Below are positions 33,701 to 45,261 of a stretch of DNA of 64,000 bases, one piece after another. This DNA comes from Henricia sp. BOLD:AAB3569 (Eukaryota; Echinodermata; Asteroidea; Spinulosida; Echinasteridae): NCBI GenBank assembly GCA_037783545.1, contig JBBELK010000624.1:62001-126000 (forward strand), read 5' to 3'. The notes under the pieces are model-generated. The model did no database searches and had not been told where the DNA came from. It saw only the letters and a program-made list of their open reading frames with translations. The first letter of the stretch is position 1. Every line of letters starts with the position of its first letter. A program made the position numbers and the translations under genes.

Positions 33701-34510
33701 AATGACGCTGTGATCTTTGCCGAGACGATGGAGATTCTGTTTGGGGCACTGGGGACGCTGAGTGGGGAGGCGGTGAGGCTCGGATTGCAAGTCTCCTAGA
33801 TCAAGACCAAGATCCAGGTTTTCGGTGACCGTTTGTATGCAGCTGTCGATTCTCGTCTTGCATCGGGCGAGAGTGTTGAGATCGTAGGGAGCTTCACTTT
33901 CCTCGGTAGCGTGGTTCACCGCTCCGCAACTTACGAGGCTTGTGTCACTCGGCGTCTAGGTCTAGCGCAGGAAGTGATGAACTCACTGAACAAGACTGTT
34001 TGGCGCTCTCGGCATATGAGCAGATGGACAAAAGTCCCAGTCTTCTGCTCGCTGGTCCTGCCGGTCTTGCTTTACGCAAGTGAAGCGTGGACCTTGACCA
34101 GCGGGTTGAGGCAACAACTGGACGCCTTCCTTACTACTTTCCTCCGCCGTATCTTCGGGTACCGCTGGATAAATCATGTGTAGAACCAGGAGGTGCTCGA
34201 CAGGGCGCGGGTGGTAAGGGTCACCTGCTTGATCCGAGAGCGCTAGCTGCACCTCTACGGCCACGTGGTTCGCTTCTCCCCGTCGATTCCGGCGAATCGG
34301 ATCCTCAGTGCCAAGGACCTTAAGGAGCCAGGGTGGAGGCGACCTGTTGGTCGACTCCGTGAGTCGTGGATGACGCAGCTGGGGGACCACCTGGAGGGGT
34401 TGGGGATGGGTCCGGCGCAGGCCCAATCGATCGCTATAATGAGACCGGAGGGGTGGCGGAAAATGGTGAACGCGGTGAAGTACCGCTGCGGCACATGCTC
34501 ACACACCTGA
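33701..34510 (+). pseudogene. Non-LTR retrotransposon, end of reverse transcriptase and C-terminal region
   Basis: One frame reads from NDAVIFAET (the YADD active-site block; first Asp replaced by Asn) through IKTKIQVFGD, FLGSVVH, VLPVLLYASEAWTL and LRRIFGYRW to a terminal TGA at 34508. Three in-frame TAG codons interrupt it (33797, 34181, 34244), each explainable by one base change from Trp or Gln. No frameshift was found over 270 codons. The 5' part is missing, as usual for truncated LINE copies. Confidence 0.88.
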
Positions 34511-35619
34511 CCTGAACAATGAGATAAATTGAATTCAACCGAGTTGAATTAAATTCCGATTTCGGAATCACGGGGGATGCTCACGAGGACACTTTGCACT
34601 TTACGGACGTGGAGCATCGTTTCAGCGGCTTTACGAACCCTCAAATCTCAAGAGAGTGTGTCTTGCCGCACTTTAAAGCCATTCACGCGTGGCAAATGCA
34701 ATATGTTCGCAAGTTACCCCTGTAAATAATGCACTAAAAGCTGCGGTAACTTTCCCGCCAATATCTAAAGTGCACTCCAGGGACTCAGACTGGCTCGTCC
34801 CGGCTATTATCCGGGCTTTTGTGTTCTCAGCCGCTTGTCAGGGTGGTTTGCCAGAGTGCAGCGCGTATTTTTCTTCAAACGGATTTTGCTCATTTGCGCC
34901 ATTCTGTGAATAATTCTTTCAAATGTGACAATACATTCCGTGGAAATATTTCCCAAAAGAAATTCCTGAGACGTCGTTCCACAGACCTTATCCATTTCAT
35001 CCGTGATATATCTCGGCTTAGTGTGTTAGGACTTGTCAATTCGGGGGACCAGTTTTACAGAGCACTGCGTTTTACCAACGGAATCTTCGGAAATTTCAAG
35101 ACTTCCAAGACAGAGACATGTTTTGATGACTCTAGTCAATGACTCCACTCGTTTTTCCCCTTCTTTTTCGACTCAATTAGACTCGATCTCGTACGAACGA
35201 ACGACTCGACTTGACTCGTGTCACTGCAAAAATGACTCATCGTGAATCAAAGACCCGACCAAGTTCAAGATCTCGATCTATACAAATAACAATATAGTAA
35301 AGGATTAACTTAACGCACTTTGGTTGATCTATACTTCAACCACCTGTAACACTACAAATGGCTATACGCATTTCTGTACCCAACGTATGCAATTTTGTTG
35401 TTGACTCTTTTGGGAAAAAATCAAACTCGTCTACGAAAAATCTCTTCACCTTATGTGTCAGGTTTTATTTATTAACCAGTGACCCGAATTAAGTATTGAA
35501 ATGGGCTTGACTGGATTAAGCGCATGACTTGGTTACAGTTTCTATATTATCCAGACGTTCAACGTGAAATATAAATTTAAAAATCCACTTTGGTGACCAC
35601 TAGCGACATATAATCTCAC
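34511..35619. other. No gene seen
   Basis: Left third may include the 3' UTR of the non-LTR element. GACTCGA-type short repeats occur at 35140-35235. The rest is intron 4. Confidence 0.4.
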
Positions 35620-35727
35620 CATTAAACTCAGTAACTGCTGCTCTGGATGACTGGCGTCGCTTATAGCTTCCGTAGCGATCACGGAGACGTGGTCTGCTTC
35701 CAACTTGGCGCGGAGATCATCTGAATT
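35620..35727 (-). CDS. GABA-B-receptor-like gene, exon 4
   Basis: 36 codons, phase 0 to phase 0, acceptor TTGCTGCAG, donor GTGAGA. DDLRAKLEADHVSVIATEAI aligns with the family segment [20 protein letters not shown] (helix, then strand). It follows exon 3 directly, giving EYFRA then NSDDL where mammals read EVFTS then TLDDL. Without the flanking exons this piece would be unrecognisable; its place in an unbroken phase-0 chain is the main support. Confidence 0.8.
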
Positions 35728-36074
35728 CTGCAGCAAAGAAAATTATGGTAGACATTATGTCTGTTAATTGGTAACAAGACACATGGCCTTTTCCGCATTT
35801 TTATTGTGTATGCACGTTTGTTTGTAGGACGATTTGCATTGGTTAAGATCAATATGTGCAGAAAAGGAAGAGTTTTGACGATGACCGCTGCAGCTGAAAT
35901 TTGGGGTTTTACTTCTAAATCTTTTTAGGCAAAGGATGGGATTAATATATACAACAGTGTATATAAACGGTTCTCCAAATATCACAAAACGCTTGCGTAA
36001 AGAATGAAAAGTGGCATATTGCAAAATTACTTGCCGAAAGAGGATGAAAATTCCCTGCGCATTAATACACTGTA

Positions 36075-36293
36075 CACTGCAAAAATCTTGGTGTTAAATT
36101 AATACCAGTGGTGTTGTCTTATATAGATACCAAGACTGGTGTTAAAATTTAACACCATAGGTGTTAGTTTTAATTCCACACTTGGAATAAATCCATTATT
36201 GTTAACACCCTAGGTGTTAAAACTTAACACCAGGCTTGATATCTATATAAGACAACACCACTGGTGTTAATTTAACACCACTCTTTTTGCATC
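36075..36293. mobile_element. TA-flanked TGGTGTTAA MITE, complete copy
   Basis: Ends CACTGCAAAAATCTTGGTGT and mirror ending TTTTTGCATC, flanked by TA. Arms mirror each other through GGTGTTGTCTTATATAGATA. Multiple GGTGTTAA/TTAACACC units. A half copy is at 17667-17715. Confidence 0.82.
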
Positions 36294-36485
36294 TAAACAA
36301 GCTTTGTTACAACAAGATCTTACTTGTCATTGTCACATATTAAGTTCGTTCCTGTCAGATATAACTTGTAATTGTCACATAAGTTCGTTCTTGTCAGATA
36401 TAACAAGTTCGTTCTTGTCGGATCTCACTTGTCATTGTACACAACAAGTTCGTTCTTGTCACAATGACAATTCATAAATCAGAGG
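36294..36485 (+). repeat. Irregular tandem repeat of ACAAGTTCGTTCTTGTC
   Basis: Four to five copies of AAGTTCGTTC(T/C)TGTC alternate with CACTTGTCATTGT. Units are about 40-50 bases and diverged. Confidence 0.65.
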
Positions 36486-37498
36486 CGCATGCGAAAAGAG
36501 AATTCCACCACTTTCTCGTCAAATGAAAATTGTTTTATATTGTTAACTCTCGTCAGTATGACTCAAATGTCTTGTCAACTAAATATAACGAGATGTAATT
36601 GGGTCAATTTGACAAGATATTCGCTCGCCGTGTTTTCAGTGAAATTGCCGATTTCTATGTAGATTTTCATTAATGACGAAAACTCAACAGGCTGTAATCT
36701 GTATGTTGCGGGACTTAAATATCGTGACCATGTAGAATGCAATTTCAAAATATTCAATACAGAAATATACTTCCTAAGTTAAACCACGGTATGACCACAG
36801 ATACAACACTCAAAATGTCAATAAACTGAATCTAATAAAATTGTTTGAAACAGTGTAAAATCTCAGGGTTGTAAGGTGTGGAAATATTTTACATGTTCAC
36901 ATTACTCATAAAAAAATCCTTTGAACGGTTCAAACACCAATATAGAACATACTTGCTTGAACATTAAACAACTGGAATATTACCAGGGGTGGGGTACGGG
37001 GGGTTCGAATACATTTCCTTTCCATTAATGTCCCTTTGTCCTTTATTTATTCTTCTTTAGTTTGTGATTAGGATCGTCTTTAGTGCTTAATGAGACTGGT
37101 TCTTCTGCACTGTACATACTTACAATGTACACGTTTAATTATATTCAATAAAATGAAATGTATTGTATTAACCATTGAGTACTGTTTAAATACCAAATGT
37201 ATTGTGTCTGCAAACACATAAAGAGTTGATGAAATTACCAAGATGAAAGAGGTAATATACAAAAACATGACCACAGACATGATACATTTTGCCAATTTTT
37301 AACTCGCTGCTATAGAGGACGCTTTATGGCCAATAAAATGCCAGAACTAATTTTCTGAACGACAGATTGCACTTCACGATGGTTTGTATTGTACATACAT
37401 GGCAATTAGTCAAGTGTTATTAAACCACTCCACCATTCCAACATCCTACTGATATTATGGTAATCACACCGAGCAATTTACCGTTTGCAAAATCTTAC
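36486..37498. other. No gene seen
   Basis: Intron 3 sequence between exons 3 and 4; nothing recognised. Confidence 0.45.
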
Positions 37499-37666
37499 CG
37501 CTCGAAAGTATTCATTGTCCTCGAAAATGATAGCGACCTTTGTCCAACCCATGTACCGCATGAAGGCGACTCGTGCGGGATTCACGCTATCCTCACTCCA
37601 ATACATCTGCACTGTCAGTCTGTACCTGTCGCGGTCACGTAAGGCTTGCGAATTTGCAAGGCAGAC
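37499..37666 (-). CDS. GABA-B-receptor-like gene, exon 3
   Basis: 56 codons, phase 0 to phase 0, donor GTAAGA, acceptor TATATTAG. ALRDRDRYRLTV aligns residue for residue with the family stretch ALSNRQRFPTFF, and NPARVAFMRYMGWTKVAII with NPTRVKLFEKWGWKKIATI, one of the most typical parts of the GABA-B flytrap domain. The serine-rich loop SYGSSSP that contacts ligand in GABBR1 is replaced by VCLANSQ, and the histidine after FFRT is absent. The acceptor was chosen because it alone keeps phase 0 and gives gap-poor continuity with exon 2; the polypyrimidine tract is weak, so the 5' boundary is slightly less sure than the rest. Confidence 0.85.
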
Positions 37667-37910
37667 CTAATATACATGTATGAACCAACCAAACAAGAAA
37701 ACATTTTTAAAAATAAATGGGATTATACATACACAGATTGATTTGCTGACCTGATTGGTTTGCCAAGACTTTTGTTTCCTGACCTAGATACACGTACGAT
37801 GTTATTTATAAGTTATATTGTTGTTTTAACAAAGTCTGACCAAGAGGCCTCAACAATGTACATAACAGGTCAGACTCTGTGATTGTACTAAAAACAAAAA
37901 AAACAACAAC

Positions 37911-38110
37911 GATTTTGCAAAGATTACGATATCGTCAAGATAAACCAGACATATTTTCCAATGAAGACCAGCTAGGACGCGTTTCATTAAACGCTCGAAA
38001 GTGGCTGGGGCACTACAAAGCCCAAATGGCATGACTTTAAATTCGTAGAGAGCAGTACGTGCCAGCCGAAATGGCAGTTTAAGACCAAACTTGTTTTCTG
38101 TGAAATGTTT
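37911..38110 (-). pseudogene. Gypsy-type retrotransposon, reverse transcriptase fragment
   Basis: Reading frame gives ALYEFKVMPFGLCSAPATFE, then RLMKRVLAGL and KICLVYLDDIVIF, the palm motifs around the YxDD box typical of Ty3/Gypsy elements. Homology stops right after the catalytic block, and the upstream fingers region is missing. Gag remains lie next to it on the same strand, so protease and most of RT were lost. Confidence 0.85.
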
Positions 38111-38210
38111 GCCATTACGTGGCTTTATTTATGTGAGTGTTTGGTGATAGTGTTTGCCAGTGTAGACGAGGCTTATAAGGAAGCTTAAGAAAAGGGTTAT
38201 GAATATGTTT

Positions 38211-38625
38211 TCAAGCAATTGCTTTTGCGTTTGCTTCTGCTTGATGGGCTTGTTTTTGCTCGATGCTTCTTCTTATTAGCAGTTGGTAGTTTTTATGTAT
38301 TGGGCCCAATGTTACAACTGCATTTTGTTGTGCCGGTAGTTTGCAAAATATATGTATGTGGCCAACGTTACCACAGTTATAACATTCTTTGGTTTTACGG
38401 TTGTACGTTTGCAATAAATGTTGAACAAGCTTTATGTTTTCATCAAGTTTACGTTGTAACGTAGAAATTCGTTTATCAATTGAGGTGTTCTCTTTAGGCC
38501 CTTTATTTTCGTGAACACTGGCCAGTCGCTACTGCTGTTGCGTAGCAGCCGTTTCAGCAATACGCAATGTGTCCCTAATATAAGAGATTTGGGTCGGCGC
38601 GGCGTATACTTTAGCCCTTATTGCA
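38211..38625 (-). pseudogene. Gypsy-type gag fragment with CCHC zinc knuckle
   Basis: ECYNCGNVGHIHIFCKLP is a CX2CX4HX4C nucleocapsid knuckle. Upstream in the gene's direction are helical gag residues (SYIRDTLRIAETAATQQQ) with an in-frame stop. Separated from the other gag piece by a MITE at 38626-38893. Confidence 0.8.
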
Positions 38626-38893
38626 GGGGCCAATTTCATAATGGCGCAAATTTTAGCACAAAAAATAGCACAAATTTTGCTTAGCATAGAGTTGCTTTGC
38701 ATAGAGGTGCTTAACGCACCAACCCCCCCCCCCCCCCCCCCCCCCCCACCCCCCTAAAAACTGAAAGGAATTCCTTGGAAATTCCTTGGATGTTTGTGGG
38801 GGAACAATGATAAGGGGGATACCCTCTACAAAATATCGTGCTGCTGCATATGAAATTTTGTGCTAAACAGCGCCATGAAATTGGCCCCAGGTG
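38626..38893. mobile_element. MITE with C tract, inserted in the gag relic
   Basis: Ends GGGGCCAATTTCATAATGGC and mirror GCCATGAAATTGGCCCC. A run of about 30 C lies inside. Insertion between two gag pieces shows it arrived after the Gypsy element. Target duplication unclear. Confidence 0.75.
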
Positions 38894-39310
38894 GGCGCAC
38901 GGAAACTACAAAATAGCTTAATTACCGCTAAGTGGTTTGCGTTAATTGTGTCCATTTGCGGTTATGCATTGCTGATTAGTGTGAACATCCTGCGCTGACG
39001 CAGCCAACTTTTCGCCTTGCTTGCGTTCGCGTTGTTTCAGCTGTGTGCAATACGCATCGACACTATGTATCCGGCTAAAACGAGCACTCAATTCATCAAC
39101 AACAAAATCGTGATTATGTTTGTACGAGTTAAGCCCCCTTTCACGATTTTGAATCGTGAGCATCCGCAACTGGTCAAATTTTAGTACCATGTGGTACCCC
39201 CGCGCTAATTGGAAGAACTTAATTTCTTGAGTTTATTCACGGACATCGGTGGCTTACCACTAGGTAAGTAAGCCGGCAAACTACTCAGGTCGAGTTGAGG
39301 AATTGGCGCT
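38894..39310 (-). pseudogene. Gypsy-type gag fragment, N-terminal part
   Basis: Charged helical protein (FDQLRMLTIQNRERGLNSYK ... LKQRERKQGEKLAAS) on the same strand and in order with the zinc-knuckle piece. No clear start codon or LTR was found. Confidence 0.55.
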
Positions 39311-39379
39311 TTAGAATTAGTGAGTTTAAATGTGGAGTAACCCATGGTTTATTCCCAGCGTGGCTAGACGTGATTTTGG

Positions 39380-39575
39380 TAGGAAAAAACCTATCAATGG
39401 TACCTTATTAATTAGGGTTTGTTTCGCCCTTACCCGACGTAGATTAGCACTGTATAGGCCCTACTCAGTGCTTTCCCGAGACACTATGAAAAACGTCATA
39501 GCGTGCTCGGGTGGAATTCGAAACCACGACCTCATGCAAACAAGGCAGACGTCTTAACCACTCGAACACCGAGCT
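39380..39575 (-). mobile_element. tRNA-headed SINE or tRNA pseudogene
   Basis: 39504-39575 on the minus strand reads GCTCGGTGTTCGAGTGGTTA, then an anticodon-like region, then B box GGTTTCGAATTCC and the closing ACCCGAGC, which pairs with the first bases. The following bases (to about 39380) look like a SINE body. An internal A-box-like GAGTGGTTAAGACG fits. Confidence 0.55.
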
Positions 39576-39642
39576 ATAGCCGGTGTTGAATGGCCGGTTC
39601 GAATAATTTCGCAACGGGGATTGCAATTAATCAGTAATTGAT

Positions 39643-39960
39643 TTAGCTTGCGTCGGGGAGAATGAATGTTAATGTTAAGATGGAGTTGATGTGCAAGTGG
39701 AAGTTGACTGTCTTGGAGAACTTAACTCCTATGATGTCAAGCTCATCCTCCTCTTCAAGTGTTATGCCACCAGGAGTAAGGTGACGCCGAGATGGTTTCT
39801 TCTTGCTCATGGTCATCACCTTACACTTCTCTGGAGCGAAGATGACCTTCCATTTCAATGCCCAGTTGCAAATTTTGTCGAGATCGACCCAAATACATTC
39901 GACGGCATCATTTTCAAGATCACATCGGCGAGTAAAAGTGTGTCTCTAATGTACATGGCT
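39643..39960 (-). pseudogene. Non-LTR retrotransposon reverse transcriptase fragment
   Basis: DLDKICNWALKWKVIFAPEK, then CKVMTMSKKK and DELDIIGVKFSKTVNF, is the segment after the YADD box in CR1/Jockey-like LINEs. A shift in frame separates it from the LENDAVECIW part. The two ends are missing. Confidence 0.8.
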
Positions 39961-41085
39961 ACCCCGCCGCCATGGCGATTTCTGTATTTTCTAACGATAG
40001 AATACCCAAGAAGTGCAATTTCCCCATTAGAAATCGTGTCATTCGAAGCAGTTTAGAGTGCCAGTTTCCACCGTTTAGAGCATAATTAGGAAGTACAAGG
40101 AGTTCCGCACAGTGAGAAACCTTAAAGAGGAAGAATACCCCTTGACGAAAATCCAGCATTTAGGCTTTTTTCGATAGTCCAAATATTCCTCTTGCCGACG
40201 TGGATTTTTATTATTTTTTAATTGTCGGTTTTAAGTGGATAAATTGCAAGCAAAAGTGCGCTTTTCGAAAATGAGATTTTCGCGATTTCTGAAACGCTCA
40301 TTAGGTATTCATGATATGCGCGTGACCCCGTGACGCAATCCTGAGAAAGAGAAGTCAACACGATTGTTAGCTCCATACGTTTACACGCAAAAAACTTGGA
40401 AAACCGTCTCTGTTAGATGGTGTTTTTTGAAGAATTTTGTTGGTCCAAAAAGCCAGAGATATGCCCATACAGTAGCTGCGTGGTTGTATGTTTTACCAGA
40501 CACTATGAAAAAAAAAGAGCAGAAAGATGTTCTTTTCTATTACCAAGAGAGAAACAATTGAGTCGCTCATTCTAACTTGTACCGGCCGATACCCCGCAGG
40601 GAACCGTTCCATGCTGTACACAGACCGCTGTGAATGCCGTTCGTTCCGTGACAAAACCACCCGTCGCAATGCACCAGTATTTACTTCAAAAGAGCTTCAT
40701 TGTGAGCCTTAATTTCACCGTTTTTTCACAAAACAGGTAATAGTAGATTGTTGTCATATTACATGAAGTGTTTTTCACGTTTGTATTTTGAATTACAAGG
40801 ACAAAACAGGCATGATAAACATTCACTTCGTGTATTTTCCATTCAATACTGCACAGGCCGTTTTGTATGTTTCTCAGGATGACGTCAAAACCCTGTTGAT
40901 AAACAAGCCAAGTGACCTCGAGCGTTTCAGAATTTTGGGTGAAGAGGGTCGGAACTGCTTTACGTTTTAAGCAAAAGCCTGTCGATTTTTTGTGAAAAAC
41001 AAGTTGTGATGGTGTTGTAGACTCTTACACCTCCATGATAAACAGAACAACTTAAACAATGTGGACGGGGGGATTCTAGCTGTTT
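39961..41085. other. No gene seen
   Basis: ORFs at 40364-40561, 40527-40712 and 40788-40970 have no recognisable domains. GAGGAAGAATACCCCTTGA near 40130 resembles a MITE terminus but no partner was found. Confidence 0.4.
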
Positions 41086-41915
41086 AAAGGGCGTGGTCAT
41101 AAGTCGAAGGTGTCATCTCGTCTGGCAAGAAAAGTGTGCCGAGAAGCCAGCAACAGTCCTCGCATGGCCATGAAGGGTCTCCTGAACAGCCTTGGTGAGT
41201 CTGGGACCAAGATATCCAGGCAGACATTGCAACAGGGAGGTCTCCATGGCCGCCGACCTAAAAAAGAAAAGAAAAACAAGACGGCACTCATGAGGCGGAG
41301 ACACCGGGAAGCTTGTCTGGCCTTCGCTAAAGCACACCTGGACAAGGATCCAAGCTTCTGGTCATCGATTTTGTGGTCATACGAGCTTTTCGGGCACATG
41401 GATGTTGCTTATGTCTGGCGAAAGAATGGGGAAGCGTACAATCCAAACAACACGGTCCCAACCGTCAAGCATGCATGGAGGTGGTAGCATCATGCTGGGG
41501 ATGCTTCTCGGCAAATAGGACTGGGAATCTCGTCAAAGTGGATGGGATCGTGAAAAGGGAGTAGTACATTAATGATAATCGATGAAAACATCAAGCAGTC
41601 CGCTGAGAAACTCTAGCTTGGTCAGCAATTGGACCTACCAGCAGGACAACGATCTCAAACATACTGCCAAGGCAGTCACGAAATGGTTCGAGGACAACCA
41701 TGTTGACGTTCTGGAGTGGCCGAGCCAAAGCCCGGATCTCAACCCGATCGATAACCTATGAAAGGAACTCAAGACTCGGGTGATGGCAAGGAAGCCATTC
41801 AACCTCAATGACCTTAAGACTTTTGCGAAGGAGGAGAGGGCGAAAATTGTAAGCCGATACAGGAACCGTTTGGAGGCAGTGATAAAAAACAAAGACTTTT
41901 CTATTGATTGTTAAG
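41086..41915 (+). pseudogene. Tc1-like transposase, broken
   Basis: [55 protein letters not shown] and [12 protein letters not shown] follow the family in order. Damage: N-terminal HTH missing; about five residues with the first catalytic Asp deleted (family WSDETKMELFGH, here WSYELFGH); shift after VPTVKH; stops TAG, TAG and TGA later; and the last acidic residue reads PIDNL instead of PIENL. Ends FSIDC. Confidence 0.9.
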
Positions 41916-42009
41916 AGTGACTTTATTAAGGGTGTGAATAATTATGTACATGACTTTTTTTGGGAAATATGTCAAAAAAATACCCCCCAAAAAATATATT
42001 ACAGAAAAT

Positions 42010-42959
42010 GGGTGAGGTCACAATTCTGTGTGTGTTACGTGTTAGTGTTAGTGTTACATATCTGTTAACAGATCTGTTAACACGGCATTAATCTCGACCT
42101 CTAACTGAACGTCCAGGTTAACACCGTGTTAACAGATATGTTAACACGGTGTTAACATCATGTTAATTATCTGCACTGTACATAGGGCAAAGTCACAACT
42201 CTGGGTTGCGTGTTAGTGTTAGTGTAACAGATCTGTTAACTTAATCAGAATTGTGACCTCAGAACAAACCCCGTGTTAACTCAATGTTAACATGGTGTTT
42301 AGGACGTGTTAGTGTTACATCTCATGTTAGTTCAACACCTCATGTTACAGATCGTGTTAGTGTAACAGATCTGTTAACAGATCTGTCAAGTTAATCTGAA
42401 CGAAGTGGGTGGTGTTAATTTTGATTGATTTAGAACTTTCGTGATTTTCAATAAATTGAGTTTCATTTTTCAACACAACTTATAAATGTGTTGGATCTTG
42501 CATTCTACCCACAATTGAGAATTTTCTTCGGCTCCGTAAATGTTTTGAAAATGTCAATCACTAGTGGTTAAGCTCGTGTAACACGGACCGGAGGTCACAA
42601 TTCTGTGTGTGTTAGTGCTGAAAGTCGCGTGCAGAACCCTACCGACTTGACATTTCCCAAGATGCCGAGTCAACAGATCTGTTACACTAACACTAACACG
42701 GTTTCCCGAGACGCCAATTTAACTCGATGTTAACTCGATGTTAACATGGTGTTAACAGATCTGTCATACTAACACTAACACGCAACACAGGATTGCGCCC
42801 TCACTCGCTGCAATTTGCGGTTCTGTACATGACTTTTAACACGTCCTGTTAACACGGCGTTTGTTCTGAGGTAACAATTCTAATTAAGATAACAGATCTG
42901 TTAACAGATCTGTAACACTAACACTAACACGTAGCACACACCGAATTGTGACCTCACCC
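42010..42959. mobile_element. Foldback element of TTAACAGATCTGTTAA palindromes
   Basis: 950 bases. Ends GGGTGAGGTCACAATTCTGT and mirror, continued by GTGTTAGTGTTAGTGTTAC in mirror; flanked by AAT (42007-42009 and 42960-42962). The interior consists largely of TTAACAGATCTGTTAAC, ACACTAACACTAACAC and GTGTTAACA in both orientations. Inserted in the 3' part of a dead Tc1 element. Confidence 0.85.
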
Positions 42960-43150
42960 AATGTCACTTGTTGTTATTCTTTCAGTTTTTTTGGCACATA
43001 GTTATCATAAGTAAGCCAGACAAAACACACCTATTTATTAACATGATTCAAAATACTCTAAAAATTACAAGGGTATGAATAATTTTGGGCACAACTGTAC
43101 GTATTCACTCACGGCGTCCCCGACGTCCTAGTCGCTCGCGACTGACTTCC

Positions 43151-43330
43151 GTGATGATATACTTTATTATTAACTTGAGATGACGAAGAAGGAGATGCAG
43201 CTTTAGAAGTGGAAGGAAAACCCACGGAGAAAAATGGGACTGCAAACCCAAAGGCGGGGAAAGAACCACAGGTAAAAGGCGGGAAAGAACCATACTACGC
43301 CAACCCGACCGCCCTTTGGGTCCATTCTGA
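43151..43330 (+). repeat. Dispersed repeat family K, copy 2
   Basis: GAAGAAGGAGATGCAGCTTT, GGAAAACCCACGGAG and CCAACCCGACCGCCC match 30328-30545 and the inverted copy at 61691-61963. The microsatellite end is missing. Confidence 0.7.
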
Positions 43331-45261
43331 ACGACATCCTTGTTTATGCTGGTTAGTGGACAGGAACTACTTAATATGCGAATGTTTCAATGGGATAATC
43401 ATATAATCAAGAGATGCAATGTCATCGGGCGCCAAGGATTCACACTGAGCCTTTTCGCACGTAAAGTCGACGCGCGTCGCTTTGTGAAAAAGCGGTGTGG
43501 TTGAAATTTGAAGCAAAACGACGCACGGAAAATTACAGAATTAAAAAACAAATTCCGCCCAAATTGATTCTGAAATTTCCAGTGCGTCGTTTTACTCCAA
43601 ATTCTTTCCCAGCCACTTTTTCTCAAAGAAACGCGCTTCGAAATTCCGCGAAAAGGCCCAGTTGCTGCTACATGCATCGTAAATCCTTTCTTTTCTATTT
43701 TACCACACATGGATTTCATTTGCAGCGCCGGCAGTTGAGTGTTCTGGCCTGCCTGCAAGCTTATTTTTATTTCCCATTCACTTCACAGCCATACTGTGTA
43801 CACAGGCACGGACCCGGTCATTTTGCCATTCGATACGTTCATTGAAACTGGCAGCTCATTTCGCATATCCCAGCAATAGCTAGCTATTTATCTTATTGGT
43901 CGCTTTCGAGTTCTGTGTATATTGACGCGAGAGCAGGTTGCGTAATTGGCTCGTTACGTAGCAATGCCTCAAGTTCAGACAATATTAGAAAATCACTCGG
44001 TGAATCAACAATTTTCGTACTGACAATAAAGCTGCAGTGATCTTTATAGGTATTATTACTGTGCTGTGCAGTCATGACCACCACAAGGCCCGCAAGTCTT
44101 TACAGTCTGTTGGGCTTAGTCAAGTATCATCATACTTGCCTCGAACTGCAACTGCAGACATCCTTCAGTGTGCACGAATCCGTAGGTGCCTGTGACAACA
44201 CTGTTTCCGCAATGAGTGCCTTGCGATACTGCCTATACATGTAGTGCCTCAAGTAGGCCTAGCCTAAATGTGTGCTGAGTTTGTGGTAATGGCAGTTGGG
44301 TCAAAAATGAGGATTCAGTGACCATGCAGAGCATAAGTTTCTGTTATGACTAATTCTTAATCTTGAGGGCATTTTTGAAAAGAAAAAAATGGCCCCTATG
44401 TGGGCGGAATCCAGGAGGGGGTTAAATCCATAATACAGGGTTCAGAAGTGGAAATGATTTGATTGCCGTAAAAAGGTAACCAAACTGTTCGGCTTGTCAC
44501 AAGGATTAAAAAGGTATAGTTTCTAGTGGTTACGGAGATATAAGACAAAACGTGTCAAATGTCATCGCAAAAGGTTAAATCTTTAACAATGATCCGGTTG
44601 TTATTTTTTTTAAGCCGTACAGTTTGGTTCCCTTTTTACGTCGTGGAAAATTTTCTTGAATATTTTCTAGACTGTGATACAAAGACAAGTCTAACCCTTT
44701 GTAAAATATTTTCAATATTCTACATTATTTAGAAATTGCACAGACATTTCTTTAAACAATTTTCTTAACTTGAAAGGGCCATTTTTGTTATGGAAGTACT
44801 CAAATACATGTATTTGCGATGTCGTACATTTTGTCGCATACTTTGGTGCATACTTGGCATGCCTAAGCGGCGCGTTTTTGAAGCTAGAGGATCTACCTAA
44901 CGCGCGTCGCCAGGAAAATATGGGTTTAAAACAGGAAAACTGGCTTTAAAGACCCCAGCTTCCCAAAAAAATGCCAAGTATACAATACAGTATGCAAAAA
45001 AACATGACATTGGAAATATTTGCAAAGATATTTAAGAAACAATGTGCGACATTGCAAATTTGCAAAGATATTTGCGGGGAAAAAAATGCGACATCGCAAA
45101 TATTTTGCAAAGATATTTGCGATTTCCAATGTCCCTTGTACGCCGCGATAGATAATAAAATGTAATCGTTAAAAAAGACAAAACATATGAATAAAATGTT
45201 TTTAAGGAAAACGAATACCGCATACAAATTTTGAAATAAAATATCGTGTCACGTCACTTAC
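43331..45261. other. No gene seen
   Basis: Intron 2. Near 44990-45140 a small irregular palindrome of GCAAAGATATTTGCG and ATTGCAAATT motifs is visible. Otherwise no recognised repeat; ORFs at 43399-43845 overlap on both strands and lack domains. Confidence 0.4.

Larger units (their letters stand above)
41086..43099 (+). mobile_element. Dead Tc1-like transposon, 5'-truncated, with foldback insertion
   Basis: Transposase remains at 41086-41915, then 3' untranslated sequence (TAAGGGTGTGAATAATT) interrupted by the element at 42010-42959, and a 3' terminus AAGGGTATGAATAATTTTGG ... CACAACTGTA at 43069-43099. The matching 5' terminus is absent. It belongs to a different Tc1 lineage from the fragments at 17718 and 25966. 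Confidence 0.85.

Noticed and set aside
33277..33749. Overlapping ORFs of 142 and 112 codons in a GC-rich stretch
   Set aside because: Open on both strands with no domain or homology signal; GC-rich composition reduces stops.
36294..36485. Possible CRISPR-like array
   Set aside because: Repeats are irregular and diverged, spacers are not distinct, and the window is animal DNA.
39504..39575. Functional tRNA gene
   Set aside because: The acceptor stem needs an extra base, the anticodon arm does not pair well and SINE-like sequence follows.
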